Source: Roseomonas sp.
Lineage (GTDB): Bacteria; Pseudomonadota; Alphaproteobacteria; Acetobacterales; Acetobacteraceae
Direction: 5' to 3'
Assembly (NCBI GenBank): GCA_031180725.1
Contig: JAPSLO010000011.1
Location: forward strand, 8,477-72,476
Length of the DNA: 64,000 nt
Shown: piece by piece, positions 35,871 through 44,349 of the stretch
How positions within the stretch are numbered: the stretch's first letter is position 1
Layout of the letters: every line of letters starts with the position of its first letter
The notes under the pieces: model-generated
Databases searched by the model: none
Seen by the model: the letters and a program-made list of their open reading frames with translations, nothing else
Told to the model about the DNA's origin: nothing
Translations under genes and position numbers: made by a program

Positions 35871-37940
35871 ATGGGTACCGCGCTGTTTTCTCCGACTTCT
35901 CCGGTCACGACACTGCTGCCGGCCTCCGGTCCGCTGCTGCGCCTGGCGCTGATCGGGCGGATGGAGGCTTGGAGCCTGGCCTCAACCCCGGTCCTGCCGC
36001 GCAGCCGGAAGTGCCGCGCACTGCTGGCTCGGTTGGCGCTGGCGGAGGGCGAGGCCGTGCTCCGTGCCGAACTGGCGGAGCTGCTCTGGTCCCGCCGCGG
36101 AGAGGAGCAGCAGCGCGGGTCGCTGCGCCAGGCCGTGCACGAATTGTCCGAAACCCTCGCTTCCACCGGCACGCCCCTGCTGATTTCCACGCGGGAGACG
36201 CTGGCGCTGCGCGCCGACCTGATCTGGGCCGATGCGGTGGAACTGCTGCGCGCCAGCGCCGGGCAGCCGGAGGCGCTGGAACTGCTAAGAGGAGACTTGC
36301 TGGCGGATCTGGATGGGCTGGATCCCGCCTTCGACGACTGGCTGTCCGCGCAGCGGCGCCGCCTGCGCGAGGCCGCCGCCGCGCGCGCCGCCGCCTATCT
36401 GGCCGCCGCCCGCGACTCGCGAGAGACGGTGCAGGCCGCCAGCCGGCTGCTGGACGTGGATCCCGTGCATGAGGGTGCCTGGCGCGCCCTGATCCGCGCC
36501 CAATGCGAGCTGGGCGACCGCGGCGCGGCGCTGGCCGCCTATGAACGCTGCCGCGCGGCCCTGTCCGAGCGTTTCGGTGTCTTTCCATCGCCCGAGACGG
36601 AGGGGCTGGCCCGCGCCCTGCGCGCGGAGGGCGCGATGCCTGCGGAGCTTGCCGGGGCCGCGCCGGGCCTCGGGCTTCCCACCGCGCCGATCCGCCCGCC
36701 CCGCCCCGTCGGTCGCGGTGCGCGGCTTGGCGTGCTGCCGCTGCGCGCGCTGGGGGACCAGACCGAACCGCATTTGGCCACCGGGCTGGCTGAGGAGATC
36801 GCCACCGCGCTCGCGCGGTTCCGCTGGCTATTCGTGGCCGACGGCACCTCCCTTGCCGCTGCCGCTGCCGCTGCCGCTGCCGCTGCCGCGGCGCAGGGCG
36901 GGGAGGCTGCGGCCGCGGCGGAGCTGGGACTGGATTTCCTGCTGGGCGGCACCGTGCAGCGCAGCGGCGGCCGGGTGCGGGTGACACTCTCGCTCACCGA
37001 TCTCCGCCCGCCCGCTACCTTGGCCTGGACCCAGCGTTTCGAGCGCGACGGCGCTGACCTGCTGGCCCTGCAGGATGACGTGGCGGCCGAACTGGTGGCA
37101 CGCATCGACCCCGAGATCCTGCTGATCGAGGCGGAGCGCGCCGCGCTGCGCCGGGGCGAGGCGCCATCCCGCAGCGTGGCGCCGAGCGCCTATGACCTGC
37201 TGCTGCGCGCCATCCCCGCCTTGCACCGGCTGGACCGCACCGCCTTCCTGGAAGCCGGGGAATTGCTCACCCGCGCCACCGCGCTGGACCCGGATTACGC
37301 CCCCGCCTTCGCCTGGCATGCCTATTGGCACCTGCTGCTGGTGGGGCAGGGCTGGGCGCAGGTGGGCGGCGTGATGGCGGAGGCGGAGCGATTGGCGCAG
37401 CGCGCCGTGGCGCTGGATCCGCAGGATGCGCAGGCATTGACCGTCTACGGCCATGTGCGTGCCTTCCTGCATCACCGCCTGCATGAGGCGCGGGCCCTTC
37501 ATGAACGCGCGCTGGCGCTGAATCCGAACCTCGCCATGGCCTGGGTCTTCTCCGGCATGACGGAGAGCTACCTGGGCGACCATGCGAGGGCGCTGGCGCG
37601 GCTGGACCGCTACAAGCAGCTTTCCCCGGTCCATCCGCATGGCTTTTTCTTCGACGGCGCGCGCGGCCTGCCGCTGCTGCTGACGCACCGGCACGAGGAG
37701 GCCGCGCGGGTGGGACGGGAGGCGATCGCGCTGCAGCCGGCGATGAGCTACCCGTACAAGTTCCTGCTCTCGGCCCTGGGCCATCTCGGGGCGCGGGCGG
37801 AAGCGGCGGATGTGCTGGCGCAGTTGAACGCGCTGGAGCCCGATTTCACCCTGGCCAAGGCGGTGCTGCGCAATCCGATGCAACGGTCGGAAGACCGGGC
37901 GCATTACGAACGCGGCCTGCGGCTGGGTGGGCTGACATGA
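35871..37940 (+). CDS. BTAD-domain transcriptional activator with TPR repeats
   Basis: A regulator of about 689 residues. The N-terminal part LLRLALIGRMEAWSL...LPRSRKCRALLARLAL is an OmpR/SARP-type winged helix. A bacterial transcriptional activator domain follows (WLSAQRRRLREAAAARAAAYL, LLDVDPVHEGAWRALIRAQCELGDRGAALAAYERC). A third part, LGVLPLRALG...LATGLAEEIATALARFRWLFVADGTS, resembles the TolB-like domain found between regulator domains and TPRs in adenylate-cyclase-type proteins. The C-terminus has about five TPR units (AVALDPQDAQALTVYGHVRAF, ALALNPNLAMAWVFSGM). A poly-alanine run is encoded by a hexamer repeat. The start could be ATG 35871 or GTG 35820. The regulated genes are unknown. 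Confidence 0.78.
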   Translation: MGTALFSPTSPVTTLLPASGPLLRLALIGRMEAWSLASTPVLPRSRKCRALLARLALAEGEAVLRAELAELLWSRRGEEQQRGSLRQAVHELSETLASTGTPLLISTRETLALRADLIWADAVELLRASAGQPEALELLRGDLLADLDGLDPAFDDWLSAQRRRLREAAAARAAAYLAAARDSRETVQAASRLLDVDPVHEGAWRALIRAQCELGDRGAALAAYERCRAALSERFGVFPSPETEGLARALRAEGAMPAELAGAAPGLGLPTAPIRPPRPVGRGARLGVLPLRALGDQTEPHLATGLAEEIATALARFRWLFVADGTSLAAAAAAAAAAAAAQGGEAAAAAELGLDFLLGGTVQRSGGRVRVTLSLTDLRPPATLAWTQRFERDGADLLALQDDVAAELVARIDPEILLIEAERAALRRGEAPSRSVAPSAYDLLLRAIPALHRLDRTAFLEAGELLTRATALDPDYAPAFAWHAYWHLLLVGQGWAQVGGVMAEAERLAQRAVALDPQDAQALTVYGHVRAFLHHRLHEARALHERALALNPNLAMAWVFSGMTESYLGDHARALARLDRYKQLSPVHPHGFFFDGARGLPLLLTHRHEEAARVGREAIALQPAMSYPYKFLLSALGHLGARAEAADVLAQLNALEPDFTLAKAVLRNPMQRSEDRAHYERGLRLGGLT
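36855..36890 (+). repeat. GCCGCT hexanucleotide tandem repeat
   Basis: Five perfect GCCGCT units (36855-36884) plus a sixth with one change (36885-36890) encode a run of alanines inside the BTAD/TPR regulator. Slippage would add or remove two alanines and keep the frame, so length may vary between strains without destroying the gene. Confidence 0.85.
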
Positions 37941-37970
37941 AAAACCCTCCCCGCCGGAGGCGGGGAGGGT
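37940..37970 (-). terminator. rho-independent terminator of the Tim44-like gene
   Basis: ACCCTCCCCGCC (37944-37955) and GGCGGGGAGGGT (37959-37970) form a 12-bp perfect stem with a three-base loop. On the minus strand it is followed by four to five T. It overlaps the stop codon region of the convergent regulator gene (stop 37938-37940) and can end both transcripts. Confidence 0.85.
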
Positions 37971-37993
37971 CGGTCGCGGGGTGTGCTTGAGGA

Positions 37994-38962
37994 TCAGGCG
38001 GTCTGCTGGATCGCGGACAGCATCCAGGCCGCGCCCGGCCGGCGGGTGAAGGTCCAGAATTCCGTCACCGTCTGCCGCTCGGTGGGGCTGCCTTCCACCA
38101 CCTGGCCGGCGGCGTCAGTGGTAACATCCACCAGGGAGAAGCGCATCGCTACCGTCGCGAAGTCCTGGCCATTCTCGTTCCAGGCCTCGGAAAGGTCGCC
38201 GGCTTCCAGTCGCACGTCGCGCGTCACATTGGTCCAGCCGCGGGCGCGCAGGTCTTCCAGATCCTGGGCGAAGTAGCGGCCCATCTCCGGCGTAGACATG
38301 CGCTGCAGCGCGGGCAGGTCCTGGCGGGACCAGGCCGCGTTCATCTCCAGCAGGGCGCGCTCGAAAGCCTGGTAGTCGGCTGCGCTAATCTCGACTGGGC
38401 GGGAAGCCGAGGCATCGCGGCCGAAGCCGCCGGCCGGGCGGGGGCCACCCTGGCCCATGTCACGGGCATAGCCCTGCGGACCGCCGGCCATGGCCGGCTG
38501 GCGGTTGCCGCGGATGAGGCGCATCACCAGGAAAACCAGCCCGGCAATGATCGCCAGCTGCAGCAGCAGGCCCAGGAAGCCGGCGAAGCCCGCCATGCCG
38601 CCGAACAGGCCATGGCCACTCAGCAGGCCGAACAGGCCGGCGCCCAGCAGGCCGCCCATCAGCCCTGCCATCAGTGGGTTGCGGCTGAAGAAGCCGCCGG
38701 CCGGAGCGGGACGCGGCGCGGGTTGGGCATAACCGGGGGCAGCCGGCCGGGTCGGGCTGGTTTCCGTGCGGTTGAAGGGGGTCGCGGTGCCCGGCGCGGT
38801 CTGCGTGGAAGGTGGCGCCGAATAGGTGCGGCTGCCCCGGCTGCCCGAAGACGCGCCACCGCCGGGCCGCGCCTCGGCCAAGGCCGGCGTAAGGGCCAGC
38901 GTGAAGGCAGCCAGACCGGCCATCAGCATGGCTGAACGGCGGCGGGGGGTAGGACGGGTCAT
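37994..38962 (-). CDS. Tim44-like domain membrane protein
   Basis: A 322-residue membrane protein. The signal-anchor is at residues 10-31 (AMLMAGLAAFTLALTPALAEA). A Ser/Pro/Thr-rich low-complexity stretch follows, then glycine-rich hydrophobic segments (NPLMAGLMGGLLGAGLFGLL and LLLQLAIIAGLVFLVMRLIRG). The C-terminal Tim44-like domain is ISAADYQAFERALLEMNAAWSRQDLPALQRMSTPEMGRYFAQDL and TVTEFWTFTRRPG. Bacterial Tim44-like proteins are thought to act near the inner membrane; their role is not settled. ATG 38962 is preferred over an ATG seven codons upstream. Ends in a strong terminator. Confidence 0.85.
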   Translation of the reverse strand: MTRPTPRRRSAMLMAGLAAFTLALTPALAEARPGGGASSGSRGSRTYSAPPSTQTAPGTATPFNRTETSPTRPAAPGYAQPAPRPAPAGGFFSRNPLMAGLMGGLLGAGLFGLLSGHGLFGGMAGFAGFLGLLLQLAIIAGLVFLVMRLIRGNRQPAMAGGPQGYARDMGQGGPRPAGGFGRDASASRPVEISAADYQAFERALLEMNAAWSRQDLPALQRMSTPEMGRYFAQDLEDLRARGWTNVTRDVRLEAGDLSEAWNENGQDFATVAMRFSLVDVTTDAAGQVVEGSPTERQTVTEFWTFTRRPGAAWMLSAIQQTA

Positions 38963-39042
38963 GGTGTCGGGCGTCTCCGGCATCTTTCTGCCAGTTAATA
39001 TAGGAAGCGGCGGCCCGGTTGCGAATGCCGTGTGCGCCCTTA

Positions 39043-40062
39043 TCAGACTCCGCGATGCTGCCGTGCCAGCCGGTAGAGCACCCGGTCCAGATCGGTCAGC
39101 CGGTTCAGCATCTTTTCCGCCAGCGGGGTCACCACCGGCGGCGGCCGCTCCTCCAGGTGGTCGGCGATCAGATCCTTCGTGTTCTTCCGCGGCAGCGGCC
39201 CCAGATCCGGCACGCCCAGGGCCTTCATCAGCAGGGGGCGGTCTTCCTCCAGCCGGTCCACGAAGGCGATGAAGTCGAGCGACAGGAGGTTCGTCAGCGC
39301 CTTGGCCAGCATCTGCGGGCCGCTGATCGCCTGATCGGGGCGTTCCCAGGGCTGGATGTAACGGTTCGGGCCTGCCACGCGGTAGTCGCCGGCCAGCGCC
39401 CGCGTCATCACATTCTGCAAGGAGTCCCGGACGCCGCGGTCGGCGTGGGTGAGGAATTCCTCCAGGCTGCAGGCGCGGGCGATGCGCGCATGTTCCATCT
39501 TCTGCTCGGCGACCCGTTCGGCGGTGTGCCGGTGCAGGAAATAGTAGAGCGAGACCAGCCGCTCCCGCGGCTCGCGCAGCACGGTGAAAATTCGGCGCGG
39601 CTGCGGCACGTGCCGGGAGTCGGCGATGTTGAAATGGCCCATCAGGACGCGGTAGCGCGCCAGCACATCCTGCGGCACGTCGCCGGGCCGACCATCGGAC
39701 TCGCGCCGCCACACCGGCTCCGTGCCGGCGATCTGCTCCAGCCTTTCGCGCATGGAACTGCCGGCCGTCTTCATGATGTGCAGGAAGACGATGCGCGGCT
39801 TGCCGGCACCAACACTCGGCGGCGCTTCCGCGGGTTCGGCCTGGCTGTCCGCGAGGATGGCGCGGCGCAGCACAGTGGACATTCCCGCGCGTTGCTTCTG
39901 CACATATTCGGGACTGCTGGAAATCCAGCGCTTCAGCGTCTCCACCGTCCCGGCGGAGAGCCCGTACTCATAGGCCTTTTCGTTCTCAGGCGGGCGATCG
40001 AGCAGGTAGCGGTAAGCGAACTCCACGCCTTCGCGTGTAATCGGCGTCTCTGCAGCACTCAT
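39043..40062 (-). CDS. PAPS-dependent sulfotransferase-family protein
   Basis: A 339-residue cytoplasmic sulfotransferase. The PAPS 5'-phosphosulfate loop is IVFLHIMKTAGSSM (91-104), and the 3'-phosphate segment is RIFTVLREPRERLVSLYYF (about 158-176). The N-terminal 60 residues (EGVEFAYRYLLDRPPE, LKRWISSSPEY) look like the DUF4214-type module seen ahead of sulfo- and glycosyltransferases. The acceptor (sugar, polysaccharide, peptide tyrosine) is unknown. The ATG overlaps the pmbA stop as ATGA, so it is translated from the M16-pmbA transcript, an unusual partner. Confidence 0.83.
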   Translation of the reverse strand: MSAAETPITREGVEFAYRYLLDRPPENEKAYEYGLSAGTVETLKRWISSSPEYVQKQRAGMSTVLRRAILADSQAEPAEAPPSVGAGKPRIVFLHIMKTAGSSMRERLEQIAGTEPVWRRESDGRPGDVPQDVLARYRVLMGHFNIADSRHVPQPRRIFTVLREPRERLVSLYYFLHRHTAERVAEQKMEHARIARACSLEEFLTHADRGVRDSLQNVMTRALAGDYRVAGPNRYIQPWERPDQAISGPQMLAKALTNLLSLDFIAFVDRLEEDRPLLMKALGVPDLGPLPRKNTKDLIADHLEERPPPVVTPLAEKMLNRLTDLDRVLYRLARQHRGV

Positions 40063-41390
40063 GTCCCGGCCAGCGTCATCCCGTCCACGCGGATTGTCGG
40101 AGCATCGGAGCCGCGGCGGAAGACCAGATCGTTCGCTGCCGTTATGTGCAGGAACATCTCCTTCAGATTGCCGGCGATGGTGATCTCGCTGACCGGCTCG
40201 GCCAGCGCGCCGTTGCGGATCATGAAGCCAGCGGCGCCGCGACTGTAGTCGCCGGTCACGCCGTTCACGCCCATGCCGATGAGGTCGGTGACGTAGAGGC
40301 CTTCCTTGATGTCGGCCATCAGTTCGGCCGGCGTCAGCGCGCCCTTCTCCAGCCAGAGATTGGTTGGCGCCGGGCCGGGCGGGCCGCCGGTACCGCGGCT
40401 GGCATGGCCTGTCGAAGCCAGGCCGAGTTGCCGCGCTGCGCGCCAGTCGAGGATCCAGGTGGTCAGCACCCCATCCTCCACGATGGCGCGGGGCTTGCCC
40501 GCCATGCCCTCGCCGTCGAAGGGGCGGCTGCGCAGGCCGCGCGGGCGGGTCGGGTCGTCGCGCACCGTCAGCCCCTTGGCCAGCACCTGCTTGCCCAGGC
40601 TGTCGCGCAGGAAGGACGTGCCACGCGCCACCGCCGCGCCATTGATCGCGCCGGAGAGATGGCCGAGCAGCGTGGCGGAGACGCGCGGGTCGTATACCAC
40701 CGGCACGCGCCCGGTTTTCGCCCGGGTCGGGTTCAGCCGGGCGATGGTCTTCTCGGCCGCCTTGCGGCCGATGGTGGCGGGATCATCCAGATCGGCCAGG
40801 TGGACCACCGACGACCATTCATAATCCCGCTCCATAGCCGTGCCCTGTCCGGCGAGCGCCGTGCAGGAGAGGCTGTGGCTGGTGCGGGCATATTCGCCGG
40901 CGAAGCCATTGGACATCACCAGAGCCACCGCATAGCGACCCCAGCCGGCATCCGCCCCTTCGCTGTTGGTCACGCCCTTCACCGCCAGCGCCGCCTCCTC
41001 GGCCGTGGCGGCGCGGGCGATCAGCTCCTCGGCGGTGGGCTCGGTCGGGTCCACCAGGTCCAGCGGACCGGGACTGGTCGGCGGGTCGAAGGCATCCGGC
41101 AGGCCGCCGAAGGGATCCTCTGGCACCACCCGCGCCATTGCCACCGCGCGTTCAGCCAGGGCCGCGAAGCCCTTGGGATCCGGATCGGTGGAGGAGACGA
41201 TCGCCTGCCGCTTGCCCAAGAAAACGCGCAGGCCGAGATCGAAGCCCTCTGACCGCTCCAGTTGCTCGATTTTCCCCAGCCGCCAGGCGACGGAAAGCGA
41301 GGCGTTCTGGACCAGCAGCGCATCCGCCGCATCCGCGCCCGCGCGCTTCGCGGCCGCGACGAGATCCGAAAGCCGGTCCAGGTGATTCAT
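40059..41390 (-). CDS. pmbA: PmbA/TldE metalloprotease-family protein
   Basis: A 443-residue TldE (PmbA) protein, the non-metal-binding partner of TldD. TldD/E cleaves unfolded or modified peptides such as pro-microcin B17. Family text: LLVQNASLSVAWRLGKIEQLERSEG at the N-terminus, FDLGLRVFLGKRQAIVSS, VVYDPRVSATLLGHLSGAINGAAVARG and GVNGVTGDYSRGAAGFMIRNG at the end. No HExxxH motif, as expected for TldE. TldD is not in the window. The gene overlaps both neighbours by four bases (M16 peptidase upstream, sulfotransferase downstream). Confidence 0.92.
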   Translation of the reverse strand: MNHLDRLSDLVAAAKRAGADAADALLVQNASLSVAWRLGKIEQLERSEGFDLGLRVFLGKRQAIVSSTDPDPKGFAALAERAVAMARVVPEDPFGGLPDAFDPPTSPGPLDLVDPTEPTAEELIARAATAEEAALAVKGVTNSEGADAGWGRYAVALVMSNGFAGEYARTSHSLSCTALAGQGTAMERDYEWSSVVHLADLDDPATIGRKAAEKTIARLNPTRAKTGRVPVVYDPRVSATLLGHLSGAINGAAVARGTSFLRDSLGKQVLAKGLTVRDDPTRPRGLRSRPFDGEGMAGKPRAIVEDGVLTTWILDWRAARQLGLASTGHASRGTGGPPGPAPTNLWLEKGALTPAELMADIKEGLYVTDLIGMGVNGVTGDYSRGAAGFMIRNGALAEPVSEITIAGNLKEMFLHITAANDLVFRRGSDAPTIRVDGMTLAGT

Positions 41391-42652
41391 GCCGCGAGCT
41401 TCTCCGCGATCACAGGCAGCGCCGGCACCTTCCCCGCGGGGCCGAGTGCCGCAAGGGTCGGGGTGGCGCGGAACATGCGGGCGGCGACGGCCTGCACCTG
41501 CTCCACGGTGACGGCGGCGATCTTCGCCTTCGTCTCCTCGACCGGGATGATGCGGCCATGCACCTGCAACTGGCGCGCCAGCTGCTCGCAGCGGCTGCCG
41601 GTGCTCTCCAGCGACATCAGCAGGGAAGCGCGAAGCTGCGCCCTGGCGCGGGCCAGCTCCTCCTCCGTCACGTCGTGCTGCACGCGGCGAAACTCCTCCA
41701 GAGCCACGGGCACCAACTCCTCCGCCTGATCCTCGCCGGTGCCGGCGTAAACGGTGAACAGGCCGGAATCGGCGAAGGGCGAGACGAAGGAATAGACCGA
41801 ATAGACGAGGCCCCGCTTCTCCCGGATCTCCTGGAAGAGGCGGGAGGACATGCCGCCGCCGAGCAGGGTGGAGAGCAGCTGCGTCGCGATATGGTCCGGG
41901 TCCGTCGCGGCCACGGAGGGGAAGCCGAAGACCAGATGCACTTGGTCCAGGTCGCGTTCCTCGCGGAACTCGCCGCCGGTGTAGCGGGCGGGCTCGGCGT
42001 TGGCGGTCACCGCGGCCGGCAGGTCGGCGAAGTGCTTGCCGACTAGGTCCAGCAGGTCCTCATGCTCGATCGCGCCGGCGGCGGCCACCACCATGCGGCC
42101 ATGGCCGTAATGGCGCTTCATGTAGCCGGTCAGCGCCTCGCGCTTCATGTGCTTGATCGTGTCCTCGGTTCCCAGCACCGGGCGGCCCATGGCCTGGGCG
42201 GCATAGGCGGTGGCCTGGAAATGGTCGAAGACGATGTCGTCCGGCGTGTCGTTGGCCTGGCCGATCTCCTGCAGGATCACGCCGCGCTCGCGCTCCAGCT
42301 CCTCCGGCACGAAGGTGGAGTGGGAGAGGATGTCGCCGATGATGTCGGCGGCCAGCCCGGCATCCTCCTTCAGTACCTTGCAGTAGAAGGCAGTGTTCTC
42401 GCGGCTGGTATAGGCGTTGATGTGGCCGCCGACATTCTCGATCTCGCGCGCGATGGCGGCGGCGTCGCGCTTTTCCGTGCCCTTGAAGGCCATGTGCTCC
42501 AGGAAGTGGGAGACACCGTTCTCCACCGCCGTCTCGTGCCGCGCTCCGGCATCGACATAGGCGCCGATCGAGACCGTCTCGACGCGCGGCATCCTCTCGG
42601 AGACGACGGTGAGGCCGGAGGCCAGCTTGGTCAGTCGGATGGCGTCGCTCAT
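41387..42652 (-). CDS. M16 zinc peptidase, processing-peptidase-like
   Basis: A 421-residue peptidase of the pitrilysin M16B group, related to the mitochondrial processing peptidase beta subunit. The inverted zinc motif HFLEH is at 49-53 in GVSHFLEHMAFKGTEKR, with the distal glutamate in ENVGGHINAYTSRE or following helix. The second half has the glycine-rich LLGGGMSSRLFQEIREKRGLVYSVYSF. ATG 42652 follows AAGGACG. Related genes follow thrC in many alphaproteobacteria, and here thrC lies 160 bp upstream on the same strand. The stop overlaps pmbA. Confidence 0.92.
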   Translation of the reverse strand: MSDAIRLTKLASGLTVVSERMPRVETVSIGAYVDAGARHETAVENGVSHFLEHMAFKGTEKRDAAAIAREIENVGGHINAYTSRENTAFYCKVLKEDAGLAADIIGDILSHSTFVPEELERERGVILQEIGQANDTPDDIVFDHFQATAYAAQAMGRPVLGTEDTIKHMKREALTGYMKRHYGHGRMVVAAAGAIEHEDLLDLVGKHFADLPAAVTANAEPARYTGGEFREERDLDQVHLVFGFPSVAATDPDHIATQLLSTLLGGGMSSRLFQEIREKRGLVYSVYSFVSPFADSGLFTVYAGTGEDQAEELVPVALEEFRRVQHDVTEEELARARAQLRASLLMSLESTGSRCEQLARQLQVHGRIIPVEETKAKIAAVTVEQVQAVAARMFRATPTLAALGPAGKVPALPVIAEKLAA

Positions 42653-42812
42653 ATACGTCCTTGCATGGATATCCCGGCGCCCGCGGGCGCCGGCCCCGGC
42701 CGGCCAGATGCGCCGGGGCTGCGGCAGGGTGCGACATGGCCCTCCGGGCGGCTGGCGGAGCAGCCCGGCCAGGGTCCGATCGCGGTCCGCAGATATGGGG
42801 CTGGGCAAGGCC

Positions 42813-44219
42813 TCATGCAGCGTTCCGGCGCGCATGCGATCGCACGAAGGCCTCGACGGCCTCCAGATCCGCCGGCAGGCGGGTCAGTCGCTCGGGCCGC
42901 TCATAGAGGTCGGAGAGCCGCGGCGGCAGCGGGGCAATGATCCCGGTCGCCTGCCGCACGGCATCCGGGAACTTCGCCGGATGTGCGGTGGCAGCCACCA
43001 CCACCGGAACGGCCGGGTCCGCCGGCGGCACCGCCAGGGCGGCGGCAGTGCCGATGGCGGTGTGCGGATCGGCCAGGTAGCCGCATTCCCGGTGCAGCCG
43101 CGCGATCTCGGCCAGCGTGCCGGCATCGTCCAGGGCGAAGCCGCGGAACACCTGGCTGACCTCCCGCCAGGCCAGGTCCGGCACCGGCATGCGGCCTTCG
43201 GTGCGGAAGCGGCGCATGGTCTCGGCGGTCGCCTTCGGATCGCGGCCCAGCAGCTCGAACAGCAGGCGCTCGAAATTGGAGCTGACCTGGATATCCATGG
43301 AGGGAGAGAGGGAGGGCTCCACCGCCCGCACCGTCATGTCGTTGGCCGAGAGGAACCGGACCAGGATGTCGTTGCGGTTCGATCCGACGATCAGCTGGCT
43401 GATCGGCAGGCCCATGCGCCGCGCCACCCAGGCGGCCAGGACGTTGCCGAAATTGCCCGTCGGCACGCTGAAGGCCACTTCCCGGTCCGGTGCGCCCAGC
43501 GCCAGCGCGGCGGCGACGTAATACGGGATCTGCAGCGCCACCCGCGCCCAGTTGATGGAATTCACCGCCGCCAGGCTCATCTCCGTCCGGAAGGCCGCAT
43601 CGGCGAACATCGCCTTCACCAGGTCCTGGCAGTCGTCGAAGCTGCCGGCGACAGCCAGGTTGGCGACGTTCGGGGACAGCACGGTGGTCATCTGCCGGCG
43701 CTGCACCTCGCTCGTGCGGCCCTCGGGATGGAGGATGACGATGTCCACCGCCGCCCGGTCACGGCAGGCCTCAATGGCGGCGGAGCCGGTATCGCCGCTG
43801 GTCGCGCCCACGATGGTCACCCTCTGGCCGCGTCGGGCCAGGGTCTGGTCGAACAGCCGGCCCAGCCCCTGCATCGCCATGTCCTTGAAGGCGAGCGTTG
43901 GGCCGTGGAACAGCTCCAGCGCAAAGGTCCGCGCGTCGAGCTGCACCAGGGGGCAGACGGCCTTGTGGCCGAAGCCGGCATAGGCTTCCTCCAGCAGCGT
44001 CCGCAGCGTCGCCTCGTCGGGCTGGCCACCGGTGAACAGGGCGACGATCCGGGCCGCCAGCGCCGGATAGGGCAGGCCGCGCAGCGCCCGCCACTCGGCG
44101 GCGGTCAGGACCGGCCAGGTCTCCGGCAGGAAGAGCCCACCATCCTCAGCCAGCCCTGCCAGCAGCACGCCGTCGAAGTCGCGGGACGGGGCCTCGCCCC
44201 GGGTGGAAACATAACGCAT
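42813..44219 (-). CDS. thrC: threonine synthase
   Basis: A PLP enzyme converting O-phosphohomoserine to threonine. The 468-residue long-type enzyme begins MRYVSTRGEAP, as the family does. Lys112 in GPTLAFKDMAMQ binds PLP, and TIVGATSGDTGSAAIEA and VPTGNFGNVLAAWVARRMGLP bind phosphate and cofactor. No regulatory leader was recognised upstream. It precedes the M16 peptidase gene by 160 bp. Upstream, 130 bp away, is a PhnW-like aminotransferase gene on the same strand. Confidence 0.95.
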   Translation of the reverse strand: MRYVSTRGEAPSRDFDGVLLAGLAEDGGLFLPETWPVLTAAEWRALRGLPYPALAARIVALFTGGQPDEATLRTLLEEAYAGFGHKAVCPLVQLDARTFALELFHGPTLAFKDMAMQGLGRLFDQTLARRGQRVTIVGATSGDTGSAAIEACRDRAAVDIVILHPEGRTSEVQRRQMTTVLSPNVANLAVAGSFDDCQDLVKAMFADAAFRTEMSLAAVNSINWARVALQIPYYVAAALALGAPDREVAFSVPTGNFGNVLAAWVARRMGLPISQLIVGSNRNDILVRFLSANDMTVRAVEPSLSPSMDIQVSSNFERLLFELLGRDPKATAETMRRFRTEGRMPVPDLAWREVSQVFRGFALDDAGTLAEIARLHRECGYLADPHTAIGTAAALAVPPADPAVPVVVAATAHPAKFPDAVRQATGIIAPLPPRLSDLYERPERLTRLPADLEAVEAFVRSHARRNAA

Positions 44220-44349
44220 GGGGCGGGAAGGTAATCTGCCGGGCCGTCCCAAGCGAGGGGGGCGGCGCCGGGAAACCACCGTCGAGGCGGGCAGAGTTCT
44301 GGCGCCGGCCCCTAATCGTCGCGCCGGGCGCCTGAGAGCGCCGGAAAAA

